Assembly (NCBI GenBank): GCA_947650285.1
Contig: CANTFL010000122.1
Location: forward strand, 186,001-250,000
Direction of reading: 5' to 3'
DNA from: Hyaloperonospora brassicae
Lineage: Eukaryota > Oomycota > Peronosporomycetes > Peronosporales > Peronosporaceae
DNA length: 64,000 nucleotides
Positions 33,759 through 43,175 of this stretch are shown in pieces. Every line of letters starts with the position of its first letter. Position 1 is the stretch's first letter. The notes beneath the pieces are model-generated. The model saw only the letters and a program-made list of their open reading frames with translations, did no database searches and was not told the origin of the DNA. A program made the position numbers and the translations under genes.

Positions 33759-34878
33759 ATGCGACTCAACAGCTCGCAGGCGTCTACGTCGGACGCGAAT
33801 GACCAGCAGAGCGGGAGTCCCATGTCGTCGCTCCAGAAGTACCGGTCCCAGACGATGCGAGACTATGGCCTCATGATCGAGTACAAGCACTTGCGTCACC
33901 ACGTCCCGAGCAGTATCTACGTGCTGCCGAGTTTCGACCAGTCGCGCGTATGGTATGGAGTCGTCTTCATCCACGCGGGGCTCTACCGCAATGGCATTTT
34001 CAAGTTTACGATTCACTTGCCGGAAAAGTAACAGCAGCAAGCGTGTGGTTTTTTGTGTGGTACACATACGGAGGGTCAACAGTCGTACCTATCGTAACTG
34101 ACCTGTGACGTGGCTGCGTCGTGGCAGTTACAATGGACCTGGAACATATCCTCGCATCGTGTTCAACACGACGATCTTCCATCCGTATGTCTACGAGGAG
34201 ACGAGAGAGCTGGACCTGAGCCCCAAGTTTCCAGAATGGGACCCCGAGCTGCACTATATGGTGGCCGTGCTCACGTATCTGAAAGGGATCTTTTACATGA
34301 AAGACTTTCCCGAGACCGACGCGGTCGCGAACAGCGAGGCACTGGACATGTACGGCCAGAGATTGGTGTGAGCTGTTTGCGTCATGCTCTGACTTCTTCT
34401 GTGCCGTATTCTTGCGGCCTGTGGCGATCAACAGGTTCCGCCACGATCCAGAGAACTACTTGAACAAAGTGGAAGAGTGTGTGGACGAGTCGCTCACGAG
34501 CGTGTACAATAACGAAATGGGCTCTACGATTCGCTTTACGAAGCACAATCCAGCGCACGACAAGCTGCGACAGGAGCTCTTTGCCCAGCTAGACACGGCG
34601 CCGGTACGTCTGACTTGATACGGCTTTGTGCGTCATTTAGTGTTAGTGCGGCCGGTTGTCTCGCTGTTTGCATCAGAGTTGTCGGATGACTTCCGTGCGA
34701 CTGACTTTCGTGGATGCTACTTCAGGATGCCGCGCCACAGACATTCGAGGAGAAGTTCAGCACGGAACCGTCGACCCGTTCGTTGTCCATTGTCACGGCA
34801 GCTGCAGCAGAAGGCGCGTCAGGCCAACGTGCGACAGGCTTTGCCGACGAGCCAATGCCCGACACGTTTTTTGACTGA
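33759..34878 (+). CDS. AKTIP: AKTIP/FTS-like UEV-domain protein
   Basis: Ubiquitin-conjugating-enzyme variant related to AKTIP (Fused Toes), the partner of Hook in the FTS-Hook-FHIP dynein adaptor. Exons 33759..34027, 34128..34367, 34435..34603, 34726..34878; 276 aa. The fold begins about residue 37 (YGLMIEYKHLRHHVPSSIYV) and continues VWYGVVFIHAGLYRNGIFKF and LPENYNGPGTYPRIVFNT, IFHPYVYEETRELDL. Where an active E2 has HPN...ICLD, this protein has HPYVYEETRELDL and so lacks the catalytic cysteine. Later segments (ENYLNKVEECVDESLTSVYN, IRFTKHNPAHDKLRQELF) match the AKTIP extension. An alternative start at 33822 would remove 21 residues. The second donor is GTGAGC at 34368, chosen for frame. 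Confidence 0.88.
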
Positions 34879-35228
34879 ACAGAGGACCCCGCACACGCAT
34901 GTGTAGCTCAGAAGCGTAAAGAGAGGAGACGCGCATTGCAGGATGTAGCGCCAGCGCTGTGGTACGCCCACTCGCTGCAGAACGTACCACAGTTGACGCC
35001 GTTGAGCAGTGAGTTGGTTGCCTTTTTGTGCCGCATGTTGAAGTCCGTGCAAGATCACAGACGACGTGATTTCCCCCCTCATTCCGCAACTGCAAGTGTT
35101 TCCTTTTCGCGTTCAATGCGCAGTCGAGTTGTGTCATCCGTGAGTTTTGTTGCCCAATGAGAAGAGAAACCAAACAATCACTCTCACACGCAAAGGAAAC
35201 CCAGTCGATCGATTGCCCAGCCACTTAC
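34879..35228. other. AKTIP-like 3' flank and leader of the next gene
   Basis: 350 bp. Contains the initiator-like element at 35077-35093. Nothing else is recognisable. Confidence 0.5.
35077..35093 (+). promoter_or_regulatory. Oomycete initiator-like element
   Basis: CCTCATTCCGCAACTGC resembles the oomycete Inr (GCTCATTYYNCAWTTT) through CTCATTCCGCAA. It lies about 136-152 bp upstream of the ATG at 35229, a sensible distance for a transcription start. Confidence 0.5.
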
Positions 35229-36846
35229 ATGCCGGCCGTGCCGAGCGACGCGGGACTGGGCTCCAAGGAAGAGGACGACGCGCAGCTGAACGAGCGCATC
35301 TCCAAGGCGCACTCGGAGCTCTCGGAGCTGCACCGGAAGATCATCACCGACAAGAGCGACCGCGGGAGCGACGGACCCGCCCGACGCACGCGCAGTCGCA
35401 CGACGCGCCCGTTGCCGCTTGACGTCGACTATGGCACATCCAGCGAGCGGCCACTGCAGCAGCGCCCGAGCACGAACGACCCGATGCGGTCGGACCGTAT
35501 GCGGCTCGCCGAGCTCTCTAACGAGCAGCAGCTCCAGGGCATGCGCAGTGCAGAAAAAGACGCTACTGCTGTCCCGTCTGCGTTGCGTCGCACCCAAGCG
35601 CCACGACGTCCTGTCGACCGTATCAACATGGCTACATTACCGCCGCCGCTTGCTGCTGCTGCAAACGATCTGCGCGACTGTTCGACGGACATTGGACAGC
35701 CCGCGCTCCCGTTGGACGACGTCACGGACACGGACGACGAGGCGCTCGTCACGCCAGCGCGCACCGACGCGAGCAGGAGGACGAAGACGAGGGACAACCG
35801 ACGCGTACTGGACGATACGGTAGCTGTGCGTTATTGTGACGAGCCACTCGGAGCGAGAAGAGCGGGCGGCGCAGACGGAGGATCGAGGACGCACGCGGAG
35901 CTGCACACGTACGTGCGGCAGATGGAAGAGACGATCGCGCAATTAGTGCAGCAAAAGGACGAGCTGGTGCAGAACCAGACCGAGTTTGACAAGCACGCGA
36001 GCGGGATCTTTCCGTCGCTCGAGCACTTGAACCAGCAGCTCACGCAGCTCGTGCAGGGCAAACTGCTGCACTCGGGGCAGTCGCGCACGTCGGATACGGA
36101 CCACGACGATCACGACCACAACGACGTGGCGACATTGCACGATGATATGCTCGACGAACTCCGTGTGCAGCGCGAGCAGCTGAGCGAACTCGAGGCCGAC
36201 AGCAAACGTCGGAAGTACGATGCCGAGCTGCAGGAGCAGAGCCGCGCGATTGAGATCTCGCGGATCCGAGCGGATGTGATAAGTGTCGTTGCGAATGGGA
36301 AAATGCGCGACGAGCGCACGGAACTGGTGTCGGATTCCCTCAAGAAGGTGCAACAGGAACTGCAAGAGGCAGTGAAGAGTATGGTACAGCGCTACCAGCT
36401 GCTGGACAAGCGGGTGAGTCAGCTCCAGGTAGCAGTGCAACCGCCCCAGGTCACGACGGTACGTTCGACTGTGTCTGCTGCCCACTTACCGTTTACGTGT
36501 CGTGGACGTCGATGACCATCGCCTGATACTGATTGTCTTGACGTACACAGGAGGGACGCAAGACACGATGGAACACGTTGCGTTTCTTCGTCACAATGTT
36601 ATTATTGGGGACAATGTCGGCAGCAGTCGGCTTTCTCGTCGTGAGTAGCAGAGAGTGTGGGGTAATCGAGCGGTGTCGTCCGCTCATATAGGGCTTTCAT
36701 CCATTGACGCGTTTCTCTTCCATCCACAAGCTCCGTCTATCCTGGCAGCTCAACATCGCGTGCTTCTCATCTGTCTGCACAACGCTCCGTGTTTGCAGCT
36801 TTTCTGCTATGTGTGGTACGACAGCTTTACCCCTGCTTCACCTTGA
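35229..36846 (+). CDS. Tail-anchored coiled-coil protein, unknown family
   Basis: Exons 35229..36458, 36551..36640 and 36799..36846 give 455 aa. No named family recognised. Residues 1-220 are charged and low-complexity. About 220-290 and 310-400 are coiled coil (LHTYVRQMEETIAQLVQQKD, LRVQREQLSELEADSKRRK, LKKVQQELQEAVKSMVQRYQ). Exon 2 adds RWNTLRFFVTMLLLGTMSAA and exon 3 LFCYVWYDSFTPASP; joined, they give one hydrophobic helix of about 25 residues ending close to the C-terminus, the form of a tail-anchored protein with its coil in the cytosol. The last acceptor (36798) was chosen because it continues this helix; an alternative acceptor near 36733 gives a Cys-rich tail. Start ATG 35229 follows an initiator-like element. 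Confidence 0.75.
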
Positions 36847-38448
36847 AGATGTGGATACCAAGGATGGCGGCAAGCTCCGTGGAGAGGAAGTAGATCATGT
36901 GCACGTAAGCCAGCAGTGAGATCGTGAAAAAGAGCTGCACCACCGAGCTCTCGTGGCCCTGCACACAGCAACGATACGAAGCAGAGCGTTCGTCAGCTGC
37001 ATGTTCAGGTGCGTCGCAGTAACGACCAACGCACCCAAGGCACAATGCCAGCCACCAGCAGGAAAGAAACGACAAGCTGGATCAAAAACGTCTTGCGCAG
37101 CAACCAGTACGGCTCTTCGCACATGTGTGAAAGCATCATGTGCATCACCATCTGCCGTTGCGAGCACAGCGTATGAGTGACGAGGATACGTGAGTCAGCT
37201 ACAGCGCTCTCAGCTCAGCAAAGTGCTCGACGCCGTACCTTTGCAAATACGAACCCCACCGTCCAAATGAGAAGACGTGGATGGTCTGATAACACGTCGG
37301 ACGGAGACCAGAGCACCCAAAGCGCAGACAGCAAGACAAGCGCGACAAACGGCGTCATTCCGATCAATGCCGCTGCGCCGTCTTTCGCCTTGCGCTTCAT
37401 CGACCGGATTGCGACGACCGCTGCACAATGGACACACCACGCATGAAACACTCCAGCACGAAAAGACAAGTCGCGTTCGCACGAAACGCAACTCACCGCT
37501 GCAAAAGCACTGCACGGTTGCACACGTGATCGTGAACAAGACGAAGACGTGATTATTATTCAGCTGTGGAATCACGAGGTTCGGCTGCATCCACACCGAC
37601 GGTCCAATGATCGACGTGGCCACGTAGGTCGAGTACATGATCAGCAAACCTTCATTGGGTCCATTGATCACCGGAAGCGCCAGTGTGCCGGTATAGTACT
37701 CCTCCCATGTTGCCATGAAGAACACCATGGCGGGTGCAAGAAAAAGCAGCAGCGACTAGTACGACCACACCCAAAACCGCCAGCGACAGCAACGACAGCA
37801 ACAACATGCACATCAAACGAAAAAAGACGACCTCATGAGCACGTGCGACCATCAACACTTGCAAGCGAACACCCAATACCCAATACGTCGCTCCGAGCCG
37901 TATCGTAGACGCAAACGTGCACGCACTGATCACCACATTCAGTGCATCACAGCCGTGATCGAACAAGAGGCCGAGCGGAGACGAGTTGCCGGTTTTGCGC
38001 GCTTGTTTGCCGTCTGCAACGTCCAAGATCTGGTACAACAGCAGCGACAAACCTGCTGTGGCGTACACCCATCGCGGCGCCTCTTCTTCCATGTTGGGCG
38101 CATACCTATATCACAACCAGCAGCGTCGGCATCCAATCGTCAGTGGTTTTCGCTGCACATGGTACCCATTCGACGCACAATGTCGCCATGACTACTGCAC
38201 CAGAGCATGATCAGGTGGGACAACACCACGAGTGAAAGCGCGCCAATGGTAATCGCGTTCGGTGCCAGTCGCGGGGACAGCACGTGGTTCACGAGCCACT
38301 GAGCCAGTGGAGAGATCGCGTGATTGTACAAGAGCGACGCATCGCTGCCGCTGTAGCGGTAGGCCAAGATGTGCGCAACGCCGTCTTCGGTCACGTAGCG
38401 ATACGACGACGTCTTGGCCGCGTCTGCACTGCTGACAACGGTGACCAT
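36827..38448 (-). CDS. Choline/ethanolamine phosphotransferase (CEPT/EPT type)
   Basis: Integral membrane enzyme of the ER/Golgi that transfers phosphocholine or phosphoethanolamine from the CDP-alcohol to diacylglycerol, the last Kennedy-pathway step. Exons from the 5' end: 38448..38201, 38105..37850, 37755..37497, 37420..37239, 37151..37035, 36958..36827; 397 aa, normal for the family. Typical N-terminus (YRYSGSDASLLYN, SPLAQWLVN, APNAITIGAL). The catalytic CDP-alcohol motif, D-x2-DG-x2-AR-x8-G-x3-D-x3-D, is complete in DVADGKQARKTGNSSPLG followed by LLFDHGCD (about residues 110-136). Several membrane helices follow, ending in a short basic tail (IFKVKQG). The exon 2 donor could be 37849 or 18 bases further. 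Choline versus ethanolamine preference cannot be read from sequence alone. Confidence 0.92.
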
Positions 38449-38860
38449 AATTGACGAGGCGCGTGTGAATGCTTGACAGGTCACTACTGTGTTGTGGCGA
38501 GAATGTGGACGATGCAAACGAAGGGCTATTGTCACACAACGTTTGCGTGGGACTTGTGTGGTGAACGCTACTGCCACACAACGTTTGCGAAGTGTGTGGT
38601 TTCGGATCTTGAAGCAACGCGAGCAATGAACATGCGAAAAGCGCGACACGGCACATAATTGCAGTGGCGTAGAGCGATGAAGTCATGCTGCCGTCAATAA
38701 TCGCGTTCGATCTCGTCTTGCTGGCGATGTGTACCTTCGAAGCGTACTCGCCTTTCGTTGGATTGCATGTTTAGTGCCGAGATCCGACTCGTGTGCATTT
38801 GAGCAGCAGGCCTCAAGTCAATCGTGTCGAGAAGTCGGCTGCTGCGCGTGCCACACAACG

Positions 38861-40072
38861 ATGGAGTCGGCCAAACAACGGACACTGGCAAGAAAGCTCA
38901 TCTCCCGTCTCGGGGCTCTTTCCAGGAGGTACAATTCCGTCATGCTGTCAGGCTACTCACGGTACCGTATATGATGTGTCGCGTAGAGACTGCAGCTTCG
39001 ATCACTTCACTCACCATCGATCACCTCGTGACGAGGAAGCTCTCCAGCTGCACATGACCGATTGTACATCTAACGCTCGTGCATGTCTTTGAGGGACGAG
39101 TGAGCTTCATCAACGCCACATCCGACTTCGATGGTCACAATACGTCGGATGCCAAGCATTCGATTCGTCACGACAGATTGGGTTGTTGTGTTGCTGTCTG
39201 TGTGTGCTCTATGCAAAAATGGAGGAACCAAAGCGAGGCAGAAGGTGTAAACGATGCTGTCTGTGCCACCTGATCGGAGTTTACGCTTCAGTTGGTCAAC
39301 CGGTAACCTCAGGGGATTTGCAGGCCAGTGCTGTGCTGTCTTACAAGCTTCGTCGTGTCCAAACGACCGTCAAAGTGCAAGTCAATGCCTCTTGATTCGG
39401 CGCTGTGGATACACGATACGCGTACTGGCGCATGTTCGTCATCACTTTTGTCAGACTCTTCGGGAAGAGTCTGCCGTGATACATACGGTTGTTGACGTGC
39501 ACAGCGCAGTCGGAAGTAGCAAGCGGAGGTACCAGTTGGCGCAACTCGGGTACGCCTCTTGTTGGTTGCACAGCAGCTTCGACTTGCTGCTTTGATCAGG
39601 AGAAGAGGCCAAAGGGTCTGGCAAAGTGGACGCGCTTTTGCTACATACGCAATGAGATCCTCACCTATGCACGCGGGAAGTGAGCTCGACGTTCTTCAAG
39701 TCCCAATGTTTACTCCCCTCTCGGCCGTCTCGTTGCGAGGTGCCAACGAGTGATCGGGCAGGTAGTGCTGCAGCTGCTGCAATTACTTTGCTGAGAAGAG
39801 GGCGACAGAAAACGACAGCAGCTGCAGTATCTGTACGTAGCAGTGCTACTGCACCCATTGCAGAGTTCACTGAAAAGCTCGAGCTCAACTATCTGTCATA
39901 TTGGTCGTTCCCACGTGACAGAACGGACACAGAAGCCGCTGCACGACTTGCTCCAGCCAAACGTGCAGCCAAAAGATCAATACGGATTGCAAGAAGAAGA
40001 AGAAGAAAAAGAAGAGGAAGGACAAGAGGCGCGACAGGAGGCTGCGAACCATTGACGCATGTGCGCGACTGA
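38861..40072 (+). other. Possible multi-exon coding region, unresolved
   Basis: Several short stretches read like protein and can be spliced. The ATG at 38861 gives MESAKQRTLARKLISRLGAL and continues to a donor at 38962; an acceptor at 38995 continues FDHFTHHRSPRDEEALQLHM in frame. A further pair is coherent: GRVSFINATSDFDGHN ending at a GG|GTTGTT donor near 39181, joined in phase to VYASVGQPVTSGDLQASAVL and YKLRRVQTTVKVQ. Further right, TLREESAVIHTVVDVHSAVG can follow an acceptor near 39450. The region 39680-40072 ends in a Lys/Arg-rich open frame. I do not recognise a family and cannot join all parts; it may be a real small gene or a decaying one. Confidence 0.3.
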
Positions 40073-41264
40073 CCCCATGGCGCTCATCGGAGCTCGGCTA
40101 CATGTCGCAGACTTGGCCGACCATCCTCGGCGATCTTTGCGTGTGCACAACGTGGACGTGGACGCGACGGTTTCGGGATTTGTGATGCTGCGGATGCTGC
40201 TGATGATGGCAGGTTTCCCTCCGTGCCGTCCCGTGCTGAGTGAGGGGACGAAGGAGGAGGGGGGACATCCCTTCTGTTGTGCCATTGCAAACGGGCCAGC
40301 GACTCCTGGCGAGATGTCAACGAAGGAGCGACAGTGGCCGGGGCCGCACGTGTAATAGCAATCCCTGCGCTGAGAAATGACTGACCCGAGAGGGAAAGAA
40401 AGGCACGAGCTGCCCATTGTCATCCGACCTTGGAAGAGACATACCGACAGGTCGGCCGGTCCCGAACAGCTGCGAAGCGAGCGCGTAGCTGCTGCCCACC
40501 GTGAAGAAACGTGAGAGGCCCAACACAGGCAAAGAACTGGGCAGAAGCCGCCGCCGCCGCCCGCGCGCCGCAATCGGACGCTCTTTGTCGCGTCGACCGC
40601 GAGCCCACGCTGTCAAGACATGTGGACCGGTGGGACACTCCATCGTCAATTGCGACTCACGCGCCGTCGCAGCAGCCCCCGGCTGCTCTCTGGTAAGTGA
40701 ATGCTGACTCGCGCACGCAGCAGCCGACAGCGCAGTGTGTGTGGGGGTTTCTCAAGCGTTCGTTCGGCTTGCGCACCATTGCCACATGGTGCGCTGTTGA
40801 CCAGCAGATCTTTTCGAACGCGTCGACAGCGGGTGCGTTTCTTTCTCGCTTGCTCGCTCGACTTTCGCTTCGATCGAAGGAGATGGCGGGAACGGACGGC
40901 GTGGAGGAGAGGGGTCGCCATAACTACCTGTACACTATTTCCGCGAGACATTTGCACCAGAGACAGAGGCGCTGACTGACGCGGTCCACTTGGCTCAAAG
41001 TTGCACCTGTGGGGGCTGCCACTGCATCCCATCGATCGGACTGTGTCAAGCGCCCGCGCTGTGTAAATGGTGTCATTCGTATCGCGGATCACACACACAC
41101 ACAGGCACTTCCGCTCGACTCGGCCCTCTGGTCCTTTCTCGTCAATGAAAACGACACGGCGCAAATCAGTCCGTCCGCACTCGAACACGTCGGATGGGTC
41201 GCAACCCCAGTCAGACGTCCTCGCTCTCGCCATCAACACCGTCGTCGGCCCTATCCCCACGTCG

Positions 41265-41277
41265 CCCCCCCCCCCCC
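41265..41277. repeat. Poly-C tract
   Basis: Thirteen consecutive C in the GC-rich region upstream of the CDP-alcohol transferase gene. Prone to length error in sequencing. Confidence 0.9.
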
Positions 41278-41642
41278 GGCGAGGTTTTTTCCATCCCATA
41301 CAAAACATACGTCTCTCGCTCTCGGTCTCGCGCGCGCTGGCGTCCGTCGAGCCATATCGACTCAGTCGTCGTATGGGGCTGTCGTCGGTGTCTCCATTCG
41401 ATGCGACACGCCGACTCCCCCCACAAACACTCACACACTGACACGCACTCCCTCACTCTGTACCAACAAAAGCGCCCGACGGACACAACTGTACCCGCAC
41501 AAAGGAAACAACCGATCGATTGATCGATCGATCGCCCGCTAGCACTGTCACTTCTCAACTCGACCTCACACACTCACACACACACACACACGCGCGACCC
41601 CGTGCAGTTGGGGGGTACCCTCTTAAGTGCGACCGCCCCACC

Positions 41643-42860
41643 ATGCACCTCGAACCCGAGCGCTACGGCGCAACGAAACACGTCGGCAGCAGCGCACCGA
41701 AGCACGTGACGCACCGCACGGGCGGCTCGCGGTCCAACTCGCCCACGAGCAGCGACGACGAGCAGACGGACGACACGCTGAAACTCGCGCCCGCGTTGCG
41801 TTCCAAGTGGCTGTCGCCCGCGCCGGTCGCCCCCTCGACGGCGGCCGCTGCTGCAGACAGCGCCAAAGCGCGTGTCGGCCTCCACGAGACAGTGCTCGAG
41901 CGCTACCACCGCGCCACGTGCACCAAAATGTACGACGTCGAGGAGCTCATTGACTACTACTGGCACCGGCGCCTCGCGGCCGTGCCGGCCGTGGTCGTGA
42001 GCTACTTGCCGTTCGTGATTACGCCCAATCAGATCACGCTCTTCGGCCTCGGGCTCGGCTGGGCCGCCGCGCTCTGCCTCTACGACGCCGAGTTCCACTA
42101 CCCGCTGGCCTGGGCGCCCGCGCACTCGCTGCTGGCGGCTGCGCTCCTCATGTTCGCCTGGATCGTCTCGGACTGCACGGACGGCCAAGTCGCGCGGCTC
42201 TGCAAGCGCGGGACGCGCACGGGCCGCATCTTGGACGGCGTCGTCGACGGCCTTGTCATTGCCCCGCACTGCTGGATCATGGGCGACATCATGCAGCACC
42301 ACTACGGCGGCCACGCGCTCTACTTCCACTTGGGCTTCTGGTCGGGCATGTCGCTCTGGCTCCACGCGATCGTCTACGACAAGATCAAGAACGTCTACAT
42401 GGAGAACGCGCTGCCGCAGTCCGAGTGCGACGGCGAGACAGTGGCGAGCGTGCGCGCCGAGTACCACGTCGCACGCGACCAGTCGGCCTGTGCGCTCGAC
42501 ACGATCCTCCTCGGCATCTACACAGTGTACCTCACGGTGCAAGCGAGTTTCACGTCGGACGCTGCGTCGCAGGCCGAGTCCGACCGCCAAGAGCTGCTGG
42601 CGACGTGCTCGAGGGAGTACCACACGGCGTACCGGCAACGCTTTAGCGGCCTCGTGCGCCTGGCGTCGTTCTTGGGCATCAGCGCGCACATCACCGTGCT
42701 CTACGTGGCCTACTTCCTGGCCATCTTTTACTGGGACGTGATCTTTTACGTGCAGTTCTACTCGCTCGTGCTGCTCAATGGCGTCCTGGCCGTCGTGCTC
42801 GTGCAGTACCAGCGGTCCGGCATGAGTGCGTACATGCCGACCAAAGAAGGGACGATATGA
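41643..42860 (+). CDS. CDP-alcohol phosphatidyltransferase-family membrane protein
   Basis: Intronless, 405 aa. The complete CDP-alcohol motif occurs at about residues 177-203 (DCTDGQVARLCKRGTRTG followed by RILDGVVD): D-x2-DG-x2-AR-x8-G-x3-D-x3-D with all four Asp. It therefore should bind a CDP-alcohol and two metal ions. The first about 75 residues are Ser/Thr/Pro-rich and probably disordered, followed by LHETVLERYHRATCTKMYDV and a helix leading into FVITPNQITLFGLGLGWAAA. About six membrane helices are seen, with a large polar loop (about residues 260-330) between the second-last groups. It is clearly different from the Kennedy-type enzyme at 36.8-38.4 kb and lacks its N-terminal signature. 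The acceptor alcohol (inositol, glycerol-phosphate or other) is unknown. Confidence 0.87.
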   Translation: MHLEPERYGATKHVGSSAPKHVTHRTGGSRSNSPTSSDDEQTDDTLKLAPALRSKWLSPAPVAPSTAAAAADSAKARVGLHETVLERYHRATCTKMYDVEELIDYYWHRRLAAVPAVVVSYLPFVITPNQITLFGLGLGWAAALCLYDAEFHYPLAWAPAHSLLAAALLMFAWIVSDCTDGQVARLCKRGTRTGRILDGVVDGLVIAPHCWIMGDIMQHHYGGHALYFHLGFWSGMSLWLHAIVYDKIKNVYMENALPQSECDGETVASVRAEYHVARDQSACALDTILLGIYTVYLTVQASFTSDAASQAESDRQELLATCSREYHTAYRQRFSGLVRLASFLGISAHITVLYVAYFLAIFYWDVIFYVQFYSLVLLNGVLAVVLVQYQRSGMSAYMPTKEGTI

Positions 42861-43175
42861 AGGGACGTGGCCGACGGACAGATGGGCGACGACGGGCTGC
42901 AATGTGCACGTCGTGAGCGGTCGCTGTGAACTGCGCACCTCTCGAGGCGCATCTACCGTACGAGTTAGGGAAGCGGGTAGCAATGTAGATATCATACTTA
43001 CGAATTCACGTATCATTCATTGAAAGCCCGTGCGGCCCCGTTCAAGTCCGTCCGTCCGTCCGTCCATCGCCTGAGTGGACAGACAGCAGCAGGTCAAGCT
43101 GGTCCATCGGTGGAGAGAGGTACACGAAAGCGTGTGTTGTGGTTTGTGCCCGGTCGAGGACGACGGCCCTGTCCA
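42861..43175. other. Spacer between convergent genes
   Basis: 315 bp between two stop codons, with a short GTCC microsatellite near 43045-43063. No gene seen; holds both 3' UTRs. Confidence 0.6.

Larger units (their letters stand above)
38449..41642. other. Mostly non-coding spacer with one unresolved multi-exon candidate
   Basis: About 3.2 kb. The left part (38861-40072) holds the candidate listed separately. The right part (40.1-41.6 kb) is GC-rich, with CA tracts near 41092 and 41570-41590 and 13 consecutive C at 41265-41277; it probably includes the promoter and leader of the gene starting at 41643. A 262-codon minus-strand frame (41434..40646) is open only because of base composition and has no domain. 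Confidence 0.5.

Noticed and set aside
34366..34434. AKTIP-like exon 2 ending at GTGTGA (34366)
   Set aside because: Phase does not fit the next exon; the GTGAGC donor two bases later does.
41265..41277. Poly-C tract as a regulatory element
   Set aside because: A simple homopolymer with no other support; listed only as a repeat.
40646..41434. 262-codon minus-strand frame in the spacer
   Set aside because: Low-complexity Arg/Ser-rich, no domain, crosses simple repeats; GC-rich DNA keeps frames open by chance.
38449..41642. CRISPR-like or bacterial operon structure
   Set aside because: No spaced direct repeats; spliced genes and eukaryotic families show this is nuclear eukaryotic DNA.
41574..43016. 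480-codon minus-strand frame
   Set aside because: Antisense of the CDP-alcohol transferase in GC-rich DNA.
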